From assembly GCF_001746415.1 (NCBI RefSeq), contig NZ_MEHJ01000001.1, forward strand, positions 806,001 to 870,000: 64,000 nucleotides of DNA, read 5' to 3'. This DNA is from Streptomyces agglomeratus. GTDB lineage: Bacteria > Actinomycetota > Actinomycetes > Streptomycetales > Streptomycetaceae. Both the position numbers and the translations under genes were made by a program. Under the pieces are notes generated by a model. That model did not search any database. It was not told the DNA's origin and was given only the letters and a program-made list of their open reading frames with translations. This document shows positions 42,432 to 50,956 of the stretch, piece after piece. Each line of letters opens with the position of its first letter. The stretch's first letter is position 1.

Positions 42432-45257
42432 TCACGCGCCGGCCAGCAGCGCCTCCAGCGCCAGAGCCGTTTGCGGGTGGCGCCCGGCCAGAGCCGCGCC
42501 GCGCGGGCCGGGAATCGCGGTCTCCCACGTGGAGTCGCAGCCCAGCAGGCTTGCCATCGCGTCGCACGTCGCGGGGTGTGCGGCCAGCAACGTGCAGTCG
42601 TGGCCGCCGGCCGCGCGCCGCGCCGGGTGCGCGGCTGCCGGTTCCAGCTGTGCCCGCCACGGCGGCACCCACTCGTCCAGCGCTGCCAGCCGGCCGGGGA
42701 AGATCCGTCCGGCCTCACGGATCAGCAGCGGAGCCAGCTCGCCGCCACCCGATCGCAAGGTCGTGATCAGGGTCGGCAGCCAGGGCAGCAGCACGGGGTC
42801 CGGCAGCCGGCCGAACGCGTTCGACACGGCCTCCACGACGAAGTCGGTGAGGCCGGGGACCGGCTCCAGGGCCTGTACGAAGCCGCTGAGGTAGCGCGGG
42901 TAGGCGGGCACCACCAAGGGGTTGGCCAGCAGTTCGTCGCACTTTGCCCGGAGGTCCGCCCGCGAGAGGCGCCCGAGCTGCACCTGAGCCGCCCACAGCA
43001 GCGCCGTCCGCGACGGGTCGTCCGGGTGCGACTGGGCGACCGCCAGCTCCAGTTGGGTCCGGTCGCACCCCAGCGACAGCGCCAGATTCTCCATGCTGAA
43101 CAGGAAGCCCAGCATCGCCGCCACCTGGCGGGCAGTGGCGTCTTCGTCGGTGAACGCGGTCGGCAGGAGGGTGCAGTAGTGCGCGTACCCGGTCTTGACG
43201 AAGGACTCGATCCACTGCGGCAGCACCGGCTCGCTGGTGCGGTAGTAGGCCAGCAGCCGCCGCACCCGGCGCAGCACCTCCGGTGCGCCGTCGACACTGC
43301 GCTCGGCCGACAGTACCTCCAGGGCGCGTACGCCCAGTTCGTCTGCGAGCCGGGCGCTGCGCAGGTACAGCGTCGCGTCCTCGACCGCTGCCAGGACGGT
43401 CGCGGCCGTGGCGTGCGGCGCGTACGCGGTGCGGCGCAGGCGCTGTTCCAGTACCTGCTCGATGCTGACACCCTCATAGCCGAGCTCGATGAGCGCACGC
43501 TGGTGGGTGCCCAGTGCCAGGTCCCAGGATTCCTGGATCGGCCGCTCCCCCAGCTTCCGCTCGCCCATGATCGGCCGCGCGCTGCCGTGCGGCATCAGGT
43601 AGCGCAGCATCCACAGCACGTCGGAGCAGCGTTCCAGTTCCGGCTGGGAGGCGATGTCGAGCCGGGCCCTCTGCACGCCGCGCTGCTGGAGCTTCAGATT
43701 CAGGGGCGCGAGCCGGTCGTGGACGTCGCGGGCCAGGGGCGGCAGGGCCTCGTAGCCGACCTGGCCGACCCGGTCGCTGCCCATCATGATCTCGACGAGG
43801 CGGCGCACATCGCGCCGGCCCGGCACCGTGTCCTTCTCGATGCAGGTGACGGCCGCGTCCTGGAAGTCGTACGGCGTGGGCTTGGCCCGGTCGCGCATCC
43901 CGGCCAGCAGGATCGACGTCTCGAACACCGCGATGGCGTCGGCGGTGGAGGCGAGGTAACCGTTGCGGCGCGCGGCGCGCACGATCTCCACCGACCAGCC
44001 GAGCAACTCGGCCTCGTCCAGCCGGTCCAGGGCCGGTGGCTGTCGCAGGAAGCCAGTCAGCTTGTCCGAGGGTGGCACCGCGGCCGCCGCGACCGCCGGG
44101 GCCGGGGTCTTCCGGGCCCTCGATCTCTTCGCGCCCGCCTGTCCCGCCAGCCGGTACGGCTCCACGCGGGTGCGCCTGACGTTCTTCGCCCAGACGGTCG
44201 CGGCGATCGACACCGAGCCGGCGGCGAGGCCGAACTGGGCCTCGATCGCCGCATGACTGGACGGAATCAGGCCGTGCAGCCACTTGGTGGCACTGCGCGG
44301 ACCGATGTCGAAGGTGTCCGTGCCGTGTACGCCGAACTCCGCCACACGGCTGGCCGCGTGGAAGGCGCCGCAGACGTAGAGGCAGTCCGCTGGGTCCGTG
44401 CCGGACGCGGCCAGGTGCTCACGCATCCTGGTCCACATGTAGCGCTCGCGGTCCTCGTCCACCCGGACCCGATGGGTGTCGCCGGGTGCGAGGCGCCGGA
44501 AGAGGCTGCCTATCAGCAGCATGACCTGACGGTAGGTGTCGTGGTCGCTGTCGCCGAGTGGCAGTTCGACGTACTGGTGCCACCACTCCGACCAGTGCCG
44601 CACCCTGCCGTGGCGCAGCAGGTGCTCCTCCAGTTCGGCGAAGCGCGGCCGCAGGTCACCGATCTCCACGCCGACGGCGTCGCCGTGCAGCGTGGCCTCT
44701 TCCTCGGGGGGAGGTGCGTCCGGCGTGCCTTGCTCCGCACCTGACCCGGCACCGTGCGTTCCGCGCGCGTCCCACTGGAACACGTGGTCCGAGGAGCGGT
44801 CGACGAGGACCAGTTCGACGCCCGGTGTGTCGAGTGCGTACGCAATGGCCTGGTACTCGGCCGACGCCTCGGTGATCGGAGCGACCACCGACAGCGGGGA
44901 CCACTCGGCCGGGAAGCCGTCGACGTCGGTCGCGAACGCCTGAACCGCCACGGGGAGCTTGCAGTTGCGCAGTTCGCTCAGCAGCGGCGCCATGTCCTCG
45001 CACAGCTCCAGGTACACGACCTTGGGCTGCTTCTCCCGCAGACGGCGTGCCACGGCGAGCGCCGAGGCGGGCGAGTGGTGGCAGACGGGGAAGATCTCCA
45101 GTGGCTCGCGCACCGCGCGGTCGACGTCGTCGACCATGCCGAGGAGGATGCCCTCCAAGGCGTCGGGCCCGTCGGCGAAGGTCGCGGCGGCCTCCTGCAA
45201 CTGCGCACGCAGTTCCCCGAAGGTGCTCTCGGGGGTGCTCGCGAGGGTGCCGCTCAT
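42432..45257 (-). CDS. DUF5682 family protein (YehM-like), 941 aa
   Basis: A large soluble protein starting MSGTLASTPESTFGELRAQLQEAAATFADG. The N-terminal 370 residues form an alpha/beta region with FPVCHHSPASALAVARRLREKQPKVVYLELCEDM, a TraB/ChaN-like pattern with paired His and Glu, and DCLYVCGAFHAASRVAEFG. A Lys/Ala/Pro linker (about 370-395) leads to a helical C-terminal 540 residues with several HEAT-like helices. The DUF5682 family lies in conserved operons with MoxR ATPases, VWA proteins and SWIM proteins, and E. coli YehM is the member I recall. Biochemical role unknown. Its ATG overlaps the AAA gene stop by four bases. Confidence 0.85.
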   Translation of the reverse strand: MSGTLASTPESTFGELRAQLQEAAATFADGPDALEGILLGMVDDVDRAVREPLEIFPVCHHSPASALAVARRLREKQPKVVYLELCEDMAPLLSELRNCKLPVAVQAFATDVDGFPAEWSPLSVVAPITEASAEYQAIAYALDTPGVELVLVDRSSDHVFQWDARGTHGAGSGAEQGTPDAPPPEEEATLHGDAVGVEIGDLRPRFAELEEHLLRHGRVRHWSEWWHQYVELPLGDSDHDTYRQVMLLIGSLFRRLAPGDTHRVRVDEDRERYMWTRMREHLAASGTDPADCLYVCGAFHAASRVAEFGVHGTDTFDIGPRSATKWLHGLIPSSHAAIEAQFGLAAGSVSIAATVWAKNVRRTRVEPYRLAGQAGAKRSRARKTPAPAVAAAAVPPSDKLTGFLRQPPALDRLDEAELLGWSVEIVRAARRNGYLASTADAIAVFETSILLAGMRDRAKPTPYDFQDAAVTCIEKDTVPGRRDVRRLVEIMMGSDRVGQVGYEALPPLARDVHDRLAPLNLKLQQRGVQRARLDIASQPELERCSDVLWMLRYLMPHGSARPIMGERKLGERPIQESWDLALGTHQRALIELGYEGVSIEQVLEQRLRRTAYAPHATAATVLAAVEDATLYLRSARLADELGVRALEVLSAERSVDGAPEVLRRVRRLLAYYRTSEPVLPQWIESFVKTGYAHYCTLLPTAFTDEDATARQVAAMLGFLFSMENLALSLGCDRTQLELAVAQSHPDDPSRTALLWAAQVQLGRLSRADLRAKCDELLANPLVVPAYPRYLSGFVQALEPVPGLTDFVVEAVSNAFGRLPDPVLLPWLPTLITTLRSGGGELAPLLIREAGRIFPGRLAALDEWVPPWRAQLEPAAAHPARRAAGGHDCTLLAAHPATCDAMASLLGCDSTWETAIPGPRGAALAGRHPQTALALEALLAGA

Positions 45258-46366
45258 GACAGGGTGGCGATCGCGTCGCGGCCGCCCTCGAGGAACTCCG
45301 GCCAGGACCCGCCCTCTTCCTTGCTGCGCGGCTCGACGACACCGTGCAGGTACTTGTTGAGGATGGCGAGGTCTTCGGGCTCGCGCCGGGCCAGTGACCC
45401 GACGAGCGAGGATGCCAGCGTACGGGCGGTCAGGGCGCGCTCGCCGAAGAAGTTGCTGTGCAGGATCGCGTCCTCGAGTACGCCGATCTGTTCGGCGGTG
45501 GACAGCGCGGACTCCAACTTCTCGTCGTCGCTGCCGGCCGCGGCCGCCGAGGCCCGCAGGTCGGCGAAGCTCTGGAGCAGCACGTCGAGCAGTGTGGGCG
45601 GCACGTCCAGTTCGAGCTGGTGGCGGCGGAGCAGTTCCTCGGTGCGGAAGCGGACGATCTCCACCTCGCTCTTCTTGTTCGTGACCACCGGGATGCGGAC
45701 GAAGTTGAAGCGGCGCTTGAGCGCCGAGGACAGGTCGTTGACGCCCCGGTCGCGGCTGTTGGCCGTGGCGATGACCGAGAAGCCGGGCTTGGCGAAAACG
45801 ATGTTGTCGCTGTCCAGTTCCGGAACCGAGATGTACTTCTCGGACAGGATGGAGATCAGCGCGTCCTGAACGTCGCTGGTGGAGCGGGTGAGTTCCTCAA
45901 TACGGCCGATTCCACCGCTCTCCATCGCCGTCATGATCGGCGAGGGGATCATCGACTCCCGCGACTGGCCCTTGGCGATCACCATGGACACGTTCCAGGA
46001 GTACTTGATGTGGTCCTCGGTGGTGCCCGCCGTGCCCTGCACGACCAGCGTGGAGTTGCGGCAGATCGCCGCGGACAGCAGCTCGGCCAGCCAGCTCTTG
46101 CCGGTGCCCGGGTCGCCGATGAGCAGCAGGCCGCGGTCGGAGGCCAGCGTCACGACGGAGCGCTCGACGAAGCTGGGGTCCCCGTACCACTTCTGCGAGA
46201 TCTCCCGGTCCAGGCCGTCGGAGCGCTCGGAGCCCAGGATGAACAGACGGACCATTTTCGGGGACAGGCGCCAGGAGAAGGGCTTGGGGCTGTCGTCGAC
46301 GGACTCCAGCCAGTCCAGCTCCTCGGCGTACTTGATCTCGGCGGGGGCGCGCAGCATGTCGGACAT
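45254..46366 (-). CDS. MoxR-like AAA+ ATPase (YehL-like)
   Basis: The 370-residue AAA+ protein has Walker A GDPGTGKS (84-91), a Walker-B-position IEE (Glu157-Glu158 in GGIGRIEELTRSTSDVQDALISILSEKY) where most AAA+ have Asp-Glu, sensor-1 Asn203 in VIATANSRDRGVND and arginine finger candidates Arg218/Arg219 in ALKRRFNF. The RIEELTR...VQDALIS pattern is that of the MoxR branch working with VWA proteins. The product is probably a hexameric chaperone-like remodeller whose partners are the co-encoded VWA and DUF5682 proteins. The start MSDMLRAPAEIKY is 14 bases past the VWA... gene stop; it is in the second half of the operon. Confidence 0.92.
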   Translation of the reverse strand: MSDMLRAPAEIKYAEELDWLESVDDSPKPFSWRLSPKMVRLFILGSERSDGLDREISQKWYGDPSFVERSVVTLASDRGLLLIGDPGTGKSWLAELLSAAICRNSTLVVQGTAGTTEDHIKYSWNVSMVIAKGQSRESMIPSPIMTAMESGGIGRIEELTRSTSDVQDALISILSEKYISVPELDSDNIVFAKPGFSVIATANSRDRGVNDLSSALKRRFNFVRIPVVTNKKSEVEIVRFRTEELLRRHQLELDVPPTLLDVLLQSFADLRASAAAAGSDDEKLESALSTAEQIGVLEDAILHSNFFGERALTARTLASSLVGSLARREPEDLAILNKYLHGVVEPRSKEEGGSWPEFLEGGRDAIATLS

Positions 46367-46380
46367 AACAGGGTGCCTTT

Positions 46381-47943
46381 CTAAGCGAGGAACGTCTTGA
46401 GTTCGTGGACGAGCTTGCGGATGTGGCCGGAGAGCACCGGTGTGCCGAGGTCCTTGAAGCGCTCCCGGAACCACGGGTTGACGCTGCCGCGCCCGGAGCT
46501 CGTAACGGAGCCGACCGGAATGAACTTGGCGCCCGAGCGGTGAATGGCGGCCATGCTCTCGAACAGCGGCTCGGTCCACCATTCGTAGAAGTCCGAGATC
46601 CACACCACGACGGTGTTGCTGGGCTCGGCGATCTTCGGCTGCGCCAGAGCCATGGCGACCGTGCCGTCGGTCCCGCCGCCGAGCTTGGTACGCAGCAGGG
46701 TCTCGAAGGGGTCGTGCACCCAGGGTGTGAGGTCGAGTGCCTGCGTGTCGTACGCGATCAGGTGGACGTCCACCTTCGGCAGCCCGGCGAAGATCGACGC
46801 CAGGATGGTGCAGTTCACCATCGAGTCGACCATCGAGCCCGACTGGTCCACGACGACGATGAGCCGCTGGGGTGTCGTCTTGCGGGCGGTGTGCCGGTAG
46901 TAGAGGCGGTCGACGTACAGCCGCTCCTCGTCCGGGCTCCAGTTGGTGAGGTTCTTCCAGATCGTGCGGTCGAGGTCGAGGTTGCGGAACACCCGCTTGG
47001 GCGGCACGGAACGGTCCAGGGCGCCCACGGTGGCCTTCTCCACCTGGGTACGCAGCACTTCGGCGACCTCGTCGACGAATCGGCGGATCAGGGCCTTGGC
47101 GTTGGCCAGGGCTACACCCGAGAGGTTGTTCTTGTCCCGCAGCAGCTGTTCGATGAGCGACATGCTCGGGGTGAGCTGTGCGGCGAGCGCGGGGTCGGCC
47201 AGCACCTCACGCAGGCGCATCCGCTCGACGAGGCCGGCCTCGATGGCGCCGAGTTCCGGGCCGATCGCCGGGATCAGCCGGCTGAGATCGGGCGTCGTGC
47301 CCCGGCCGCCGCTGCCGGCCGGGCTTACGCCAGGTCCCGCGGCGCTTCCCCCGCCGGCACGTCCGCCGCGCAGGGCGCCGGGCTTGCAGCCGAGCGCGCG
47401 CTCCAGCCAGCCTGCGTCGGACTGCCAGCGCGCCAGCTGCGCGGCGGTGACCGTGCCGGATGCGGGGGCGAAGACGTTGAGCAGCACCTTCGACACCAGG
47501 GCCGCGCGCCGCACTTCGGCGGCCCGGTCGTCCGCACCGGCACCGGCATCGGCGGGGTCGGGGACGGCGTCGGGGGCAGCGTCGGAGTCGGGATCGGCGT
47601 CGGCGTCGCGGTGGGCGTCGGGGTGGGCGTCAGTGCGGCCCGGGGCGGGGCCGGATGCGCGGTCCACGTCAGGCGTCATCAGGCCGTCGAACTCGGTGGC
47701 CAGTTCCGGATGGCGTTGCACGATCGAGTCGACGGATGCCTGCGGGTCCAGCAGCGCGGAGGGCAGTCCGATGTCCTCGACGACAGCGAGGCTCGCCGAC
47801 TCCAGCGTGGCCTGCTCCTCGTTGTCGAAGAGACGGGCGAGGAGCCTCCAGTACAGGACCTGCCGGCGGTTGTCGTCGGCGTCCGCTCCGGGATTTTGCG
47901 AGGACGCGTACGGGGGCGACTCTTCTGTCGCGTGCTCTGTCAT
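46381..47943 (-). CDS. VWA-domain protein with intact MIDAS (YehP-like)
   Basis: The 520-residue protein has an N-terminal helical part (to about 95), a highly acidic low-complexity linker of Asp/Ala/Pro (about 104-139), another helical part and a C-terminal von Willebrand A domain (about 360-515). The metal-ion-dependent adhesion site is complete: Asp366-Gln-Ser368-Gly-Ser370, Thr425 in GGGTDG and Asp451 in WISDFYEWW. VWA proteins of MoxR systems dock on the AAA+ ring through this site and recruit clients. It overlaps the upstream gene by four bases (ATGA). A longer frame upstream overlies the neighbouring gene and is not the protein. Confidence 0.92.
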   Translation of the reverse strand: MTEHATEESPPYASSQNPGADADDNRRQVLYWRLLARLFDNEEQATLESASLAVVEDIGLPSALLDPQASVDSIVQRHPELATEFDGLMTPDVDRASGPAPGRTDAHPDAHRDADADPDSDAAPDAVPDPADAGAGADDRAAEVRRAALVSKVLLNVFAPASGTVTAAQLARWQSDAGWLERALGCKPGALRGGRAGGGSAAGPGVSPAGSGGRGTTPDLSRLIPAIGPELGAIEAGLVERMRLREVLADPALAAQLTPSMSLIEQLLRDKNNLSGVALANAKALIRRFVDEVAEVLRTQVEKATVGALDRSVPPKRVFRNLDLDRTIWKNLTNWSPDEERLYVDRLYYRHTARKTTPQRLIVVVDQSGSMVDSMVNCTILASIFAGLPKVDVHLIAYDTQALDLTPWVHDPFETLLRTKLGGGTDGTVAMALAQPKIAEPSNTVVVWISDFYEWWTEPLFESMAAIHRSGAKFIPVGSVTSSGRGSVNPWFRERFKDLGTPVLSGHIRKLVHELKTFLA

Positions 47944-49334
47944 TTCCGCAGCAGCTTCCCGGCACGCTCGCGCAGCACGGCCACGGCGTCGGTGGCGGCC
48001 TTCTCGGCCTTGACCCCGGCCTTGTCGGTCGTGCCCCCGGCCCATCCCCCGGCGTGGATCGCGACAGCCTTCTTCCGTACGGTCGTCTCGACGGCCAGCG
48101 GCTGGACGCTGAACGTGCCCGCGTCCCAGCGGAGCAGACCGATGCACGCGCCGGACGCCGCGACGGCCTGGGGGGTGAGCGGTCCGGCGGCCGGAACGCG
48201 GTCGGTGTCGACCGCGAGGGGTTCGGTGGCAGCGGTGAACGTGAACGTCAGCCCGCTTTCCTCCGTCCGGGCGGCGTAGCCCTCCAGGAACACGGGTACG
48301 GCGATGCGCACCGGGTGCCGGTCCAAGGGGGCGACTGCCGCGTCGGTAGCCGTGGGAAGGGCGACGCGAGCCGTGGCGAAGGCGTCCGCCGGCCCCCCCG
48401 GGCGCGCGTGCTCGTCGCTCCAGACGAGGTCGCCCTCGGCGGTGACGGGCATGTCTGTGAGTTCCATCGAGCGGCCTTCGCCGACGGCGGCCAGGAGCGA
48501 CATGTGCGGGCGGAGCAGTTGCCAGAGACCGGCGCCGACGACCGTGTCGGGCTTCGGCACCGAGACCCCGGCGCGCACCAGGCGGGGCGCGGTGCCGTAA
48601 GCGGGCTCGAACACCGCGTGCACCTGTGCCTGTACGGCGGTGGCGTGCTCCTGCACGTCGACGCCGAGGGGCAGAAGGCGGCCGGTGGCCGTACTGGTCG
48701 GAGGCACTTGGGCGGCGCCGGGAAGCGTCAGCAGCATCGCGCGCGACCACACATCGGCCCAGCGGCGGACCGGGACGCGGGCCAGAGTGGCGCCCGGGCA
48801 TGATGCGGCGAGTTCGGCTGCGAAGCCGTCGAGGAGCGTCGCCAGGCGGCGCAGGGCCGGGTCCGGAAGCATCGCGGAGACGATGCCCGCCGACCCGCCC
48901 ACCACGTCGTGGTCGATGCCCTGCCACCCGCAGCGCGCCAGGTCGGACAGCCATGAGCGGGCGGCAGCACACAGGTTGACCGACTGCAGGCCCCGGGACA
49001 CGGGCGCCGTCTCGTCGCTTCGGGGCCGACCGGTCGCCTCGTCGACGCGGACCATCAGTGCGTCGTGTACGGAACCGAGCAGTGCGATGCGGGCTGCGGC
49101 GAGGGCGACGAAGTCGTCTTCGCTCGCGGCCCCGCCCGACGCTTTCTCGGCCGCCTCGGCGACCCTCGCGGCCAGTGGCGTCCCCGCGACGGCGTGGGTG
49201 AGCTCTGTCAGGCCGGCGGCCTGGGCGGGGTGGGGGCGCAGCAGACCGGTGACAAGGGCCCCGTCGAAGGCGTCGACGGCCGTCAGGGCTTCGTCGAGTC
49301 CTTCGACGGGGTCGGTGAGCAGGTCGGTGCGCAT
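47940..49334 (-). CDS. Unrecognised 464-residue protein of the MoxR-VWA-SWIM operon
   Basis: The protein begins MRTDLLTDPVEGLDEALTAVDAFDGALVTGLLRPHPAQAAGLTELTHAVAGTPLAARVAEAAEKASGG. It has a helical first half and a beta-rich second half (about 230-430) including ADVWSRAMLLTLPGAAQ and RHPVRIAVPVFLEGYAARTEESGLTFTFTAATEP. No TM helix or known catalytic motif is visible. The length of the SWIM protein and this one together (about 631) is near that of the SWIM protein YehQ in E. coli, so this may correspond to the C-terminal part of YehQ in split form. It starts on the TGATG overlap with the SWIM gene, so the two are tightly coupled. Confidence 0.75.
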   Translation of the reverse strand: MRTDLLTDPVEGLDEALTAVDAFDGALVTGLLRPHPAQAAGLTELTHAVAGTPLAARVAEAAEKASGGAASEDDFVALAAARIALLGSVHDALMVRVDEATGRPRSDETAPVSRGLQSVNLCAAARSWLSDLARCGWQGIDHDVVGGSAGIVSAMLPDPALRRLATLLDGFAAELAASCPGATLARVPVRRWADVWSRAMLLTLPGAAQVPPTSTATGRLLPLGVDVQEHATAVQAQVHAVFEPAYGTAPRLVRAGVSVPKPDTVVGAGLWQLLRPHMSLLAAVGEGRSMELTDMPVTAEGDLVWSDEHARPGGPADAFATARVALPTATDAAVAPLDRHPVRIAVPVFLEGYAARTEESGLTFTFTAATEPLAVDTDRVPAAGPLTPQAVAASGACIGLLRWDAGTFSVQPLAVETTVRKKAVAIHAGGWAGGTTDKAGVKAEKAATDAVAVLRERAGKLLRK

Positions 49335-49837
49335 CACGCCACCGCCCGTGTCGGCGGGAACCACTGCATCTCCGGCAACGGTGCGGTGTTCGGGGCGAGT
49401 TCGAGGTACGCGAGGTGACGCAGGAACCTGCTGAAGACCGGCGCGGCGGCCTTGGCGTCCCCCTGCGGCGGACGTGTCTCGCTCATGCCGGCGGCGAGGG
49501 TCTGCGCGGTGGGCTCTCCGTCCGGGGTCTCGATCCTCAGGTAACGGGCGACACGAACGGCGCCGTACTGCAAAACCGCCTCGTTGATCAGGGCGCGGAT
49601 GTGGTTGCAGAACGAACCGCGCGCACCGCCGCAGGGCCGGTTGTTATTGGTGCTGCAAGCGAAGGCGTAGGTGCCGGCCGCGACCGACGAGACGTAGACG
49701 CGCTCGATGTCCGAGCCGCTGGACACCACTCCTTGAAGGCGCCCGTCGGCCAACTCGACGAACGGGACCTTGGCGAGCTTGCGCGGCCGTGCGGGTGCTG
49801 TCACCCGTGCCGTACTCGACCTCTCCCAGTCAGACAA
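49334..49837 (-). CDS. SWIM zinc-finger protein (YehQ N-terminus-like), first gene of the operon
   Basis: The 167-residue protein has a SWIM finger pattern Cys61, Cys69, Cys77 and His79 (ACSTNNNRPC...SFCNHI), a zinc ligand set CxnCxnCxH that in SWIM domains binds DNA or proteins. Upstream is a small beta region (KVPFVELADGRLQGVVSSGSDIERVYVSSVAAGTYAFAC) usual for SWIM proteins. I place the start at TTG 49837: TAGGAGATGTGCG puts GGAGA six bases before it, and the ATG at 49876 lies ahead of this site. It is the first of five same-strand genes joined by 1- to 4-base overlaps or a 14-base gap. The start codon therefore probably limits expression. Confidence 0.82.
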   Translation of the reverse strand: MSDWERSSTARVTAPARPRKLAKVPFVELADGRLQGVVSSGSDIERVYVSSVAAGTYAFACSTNNNRPCGGARGSFCNHIRALINEAVLQYGAVRVARYLRIETPDGEPTAQTLAAGMSETRPPQGDAKAAAPVFSRFLRHLAYLELAPNTAPLPEMQWFPPTRAVA

Positions 49838-50024
49838 CGCACATCTCCTATGCAGCAAAAGGGGATTCCGCGCCACACCGGCGGGACACCACTGAACCTA
49901 CTGGCGACCACTGACAACGCCCCTCGCGAAGCACTCCGCGCCCGCGGCACACCTCTGCCACACTCCTCCGCCACACGCGCTGCCACACCCCGCTGCCGTA
50001 CAGCGGTGGTTGCCGCCGTCGCCC

Positions 50025-50062
50025 GTGGCAGGGCGCCGGTCATGTGGCAGGGTGCCGGTCAT
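50025..50062. repeat. Tandem 19-bp repeat in the promoter region of the five-gene operon
   Basis: GTGGCAGGGYGCCGGTCAT occurs twice in direct contact (50025-50043 and 50044-50062) with a single C/T difference. Several TGCCAC words in inverted orientation lie at 49,960-49,990. The array is between the SWIM operon and the divergent TOPRIM gene and probably binds a shared regulator. Confidence 0.65.
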
Positions 50063-50132
50063 TTCGTGCGTGGCCGTCGTGGCCCTCGAATAATCCCGTG
50101 CCGTGTCGTCGGTGGAGGTGCACACTCGCTCC

Positions 50133-50750
50133 ATGGCGGACATGCGGGCGTTCCGGGACGAGGTGTGTGGCTGGGCGGCCGGCGGGCCCGGCGGGGCGGC
50201 CCGTGATCTGGCTGTACGACTGGGGGTACGGACCGCGGTGTTGCTGGAAGGGCCGAGCGACCTCGCCGCCGTGGAGGCGCTGGCCGCACGGGGTAGCCGG
50301 GACCTGGCCGCCGAAGGGGTGTGTGTCGTGTCAATGGGTGGGGCGATGAGCATCGGCCGCTACGCCGGGCTCCTCGGGCCGCCCGGCCTCGGCCTGCGCC
50401 TGGCGGGACTGTGCGACGAGGGCGAACAGCGCTTTTACGACCGCGGTTTGAAGCGGGCTCGGGTGCCGCTCGGGGGATTCTTCGTATGCGTGGCGGACCT
50501 GGAGGACGAACTCATCCGCGCGCTGGGCACGGCAAGGGTCGAGGAGATCGTCCGCGCCGAGGGCGACTTCCGTGCCTGGCAGACGTTCCTGTGCCAGCCG
50601 GCACAACACGACCGGCCCCGGCAGCAGCAGTTGCGCCGCTTCTTCGGTACGAAGAAGGGCCGCAAGATCCGCTACGGCCGCCTCCTCGTCGACGCCCTCG
50701 CCCCGGAACAGACACCGGCCCCGCTCCACGACCTCCTCACGAGCCTGTAA
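50133..50750 (+). CDS. TOPRIM-domain protein, OLD-like
   Basis: The 205-residue protein has an N-terminal helix (MADMRAFRDEVCGWAAGGPGG) and a TOPRIM fold: LLEGPSDLAAVEAL (Glu39, the general acid/base), CVVSMGGAMSIGRYAGLL and GLRLAGLCDEGEQRF with Asp95 in D-E-G-E, where the usual acidic DxD is modified. TOPRIM proteins handle nucleotidyl transfer or phosphodiester cleavage (topoisomerase, primase, OLD nucleases). No ATPase domain is fused. The function is unknown. It diverges from the SWIM-VWA-AAA operon over the 19-bp repeats. A GTG at 50103 is in frame. The ATG at 50133 is chosen, but neither has a good ribosome site. Confidence 0.8.
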   Translation: MADMRAFRDEVCGWAAGGPGGAARDLAVRLGVRTAVLLEGPSDLAAVEALAARGSRDLAAEGVCVVSMGGAMSIGRYAGLLGPPGLGLRLAGLCDEGEQRFYDRGLKRARVPLGGFFVCVADLEDELIRALGTARVEEIVRAEGDFRAWQTFLCQPAQHDRPRQQQLRRFFGTKKGRKIRYGRLLVDALAPEQTPAPLHDLLTSL

Positions 50751-50761
50751 CTGAGCAGGGT

Positions 50762-50810
50762 TGTCGTGACGGCAGTGGGCTGTCGTGACGTCAGGTTGTC
50801 GTGACGTCAG
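50762..50810. repeat. Three TGTCGTGACGTCAG boxes
   Basis: Copies at 50762-50775 (one substitution), 50781-50794 and 50797-50810. Each exact copy contains the palindrome TGACGTCA. They lie between the TOPRIM stop and the VOC gene (start 50957), suitable for an operator array of the VOC promoter. Confidence 0.65.
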
Positions 50811-50956
50811 TGGTTGAGCGCGGTCGTAATTGAGTTGACCGGGTGGAGCCCGCCCGGGCAGGCTTCAGCCCGACCCTGATGCAACCTCTCGCTGGTGGAC
50901 TGCTCTGCGTGACCCGCCCCTGGGGCAGCGAGTCAGCAGATCGGACACGCCGAAAA

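Noticed and set aside
42414..44744. A 776-codon plus-strand frame opposite the DUF5682 gene
   Set aside because: Arg/Gln/Val-rich mirror of a real gene. The minus-strand product has coherent domains and is coupled to the AAA gene.
47585..47660. Asp/Ala/Pro/His repeats in the VWA protein
   Set aside because: Considered as a possible calcium-binding repeat, but the spacing is irregular and the segment looks like an acidic linker.
46405..48279. A 624-codon plus-strand frame opposite the VWA gene
   Set aside because: Mirror of the VWA gene, which has a complete MIDAS.
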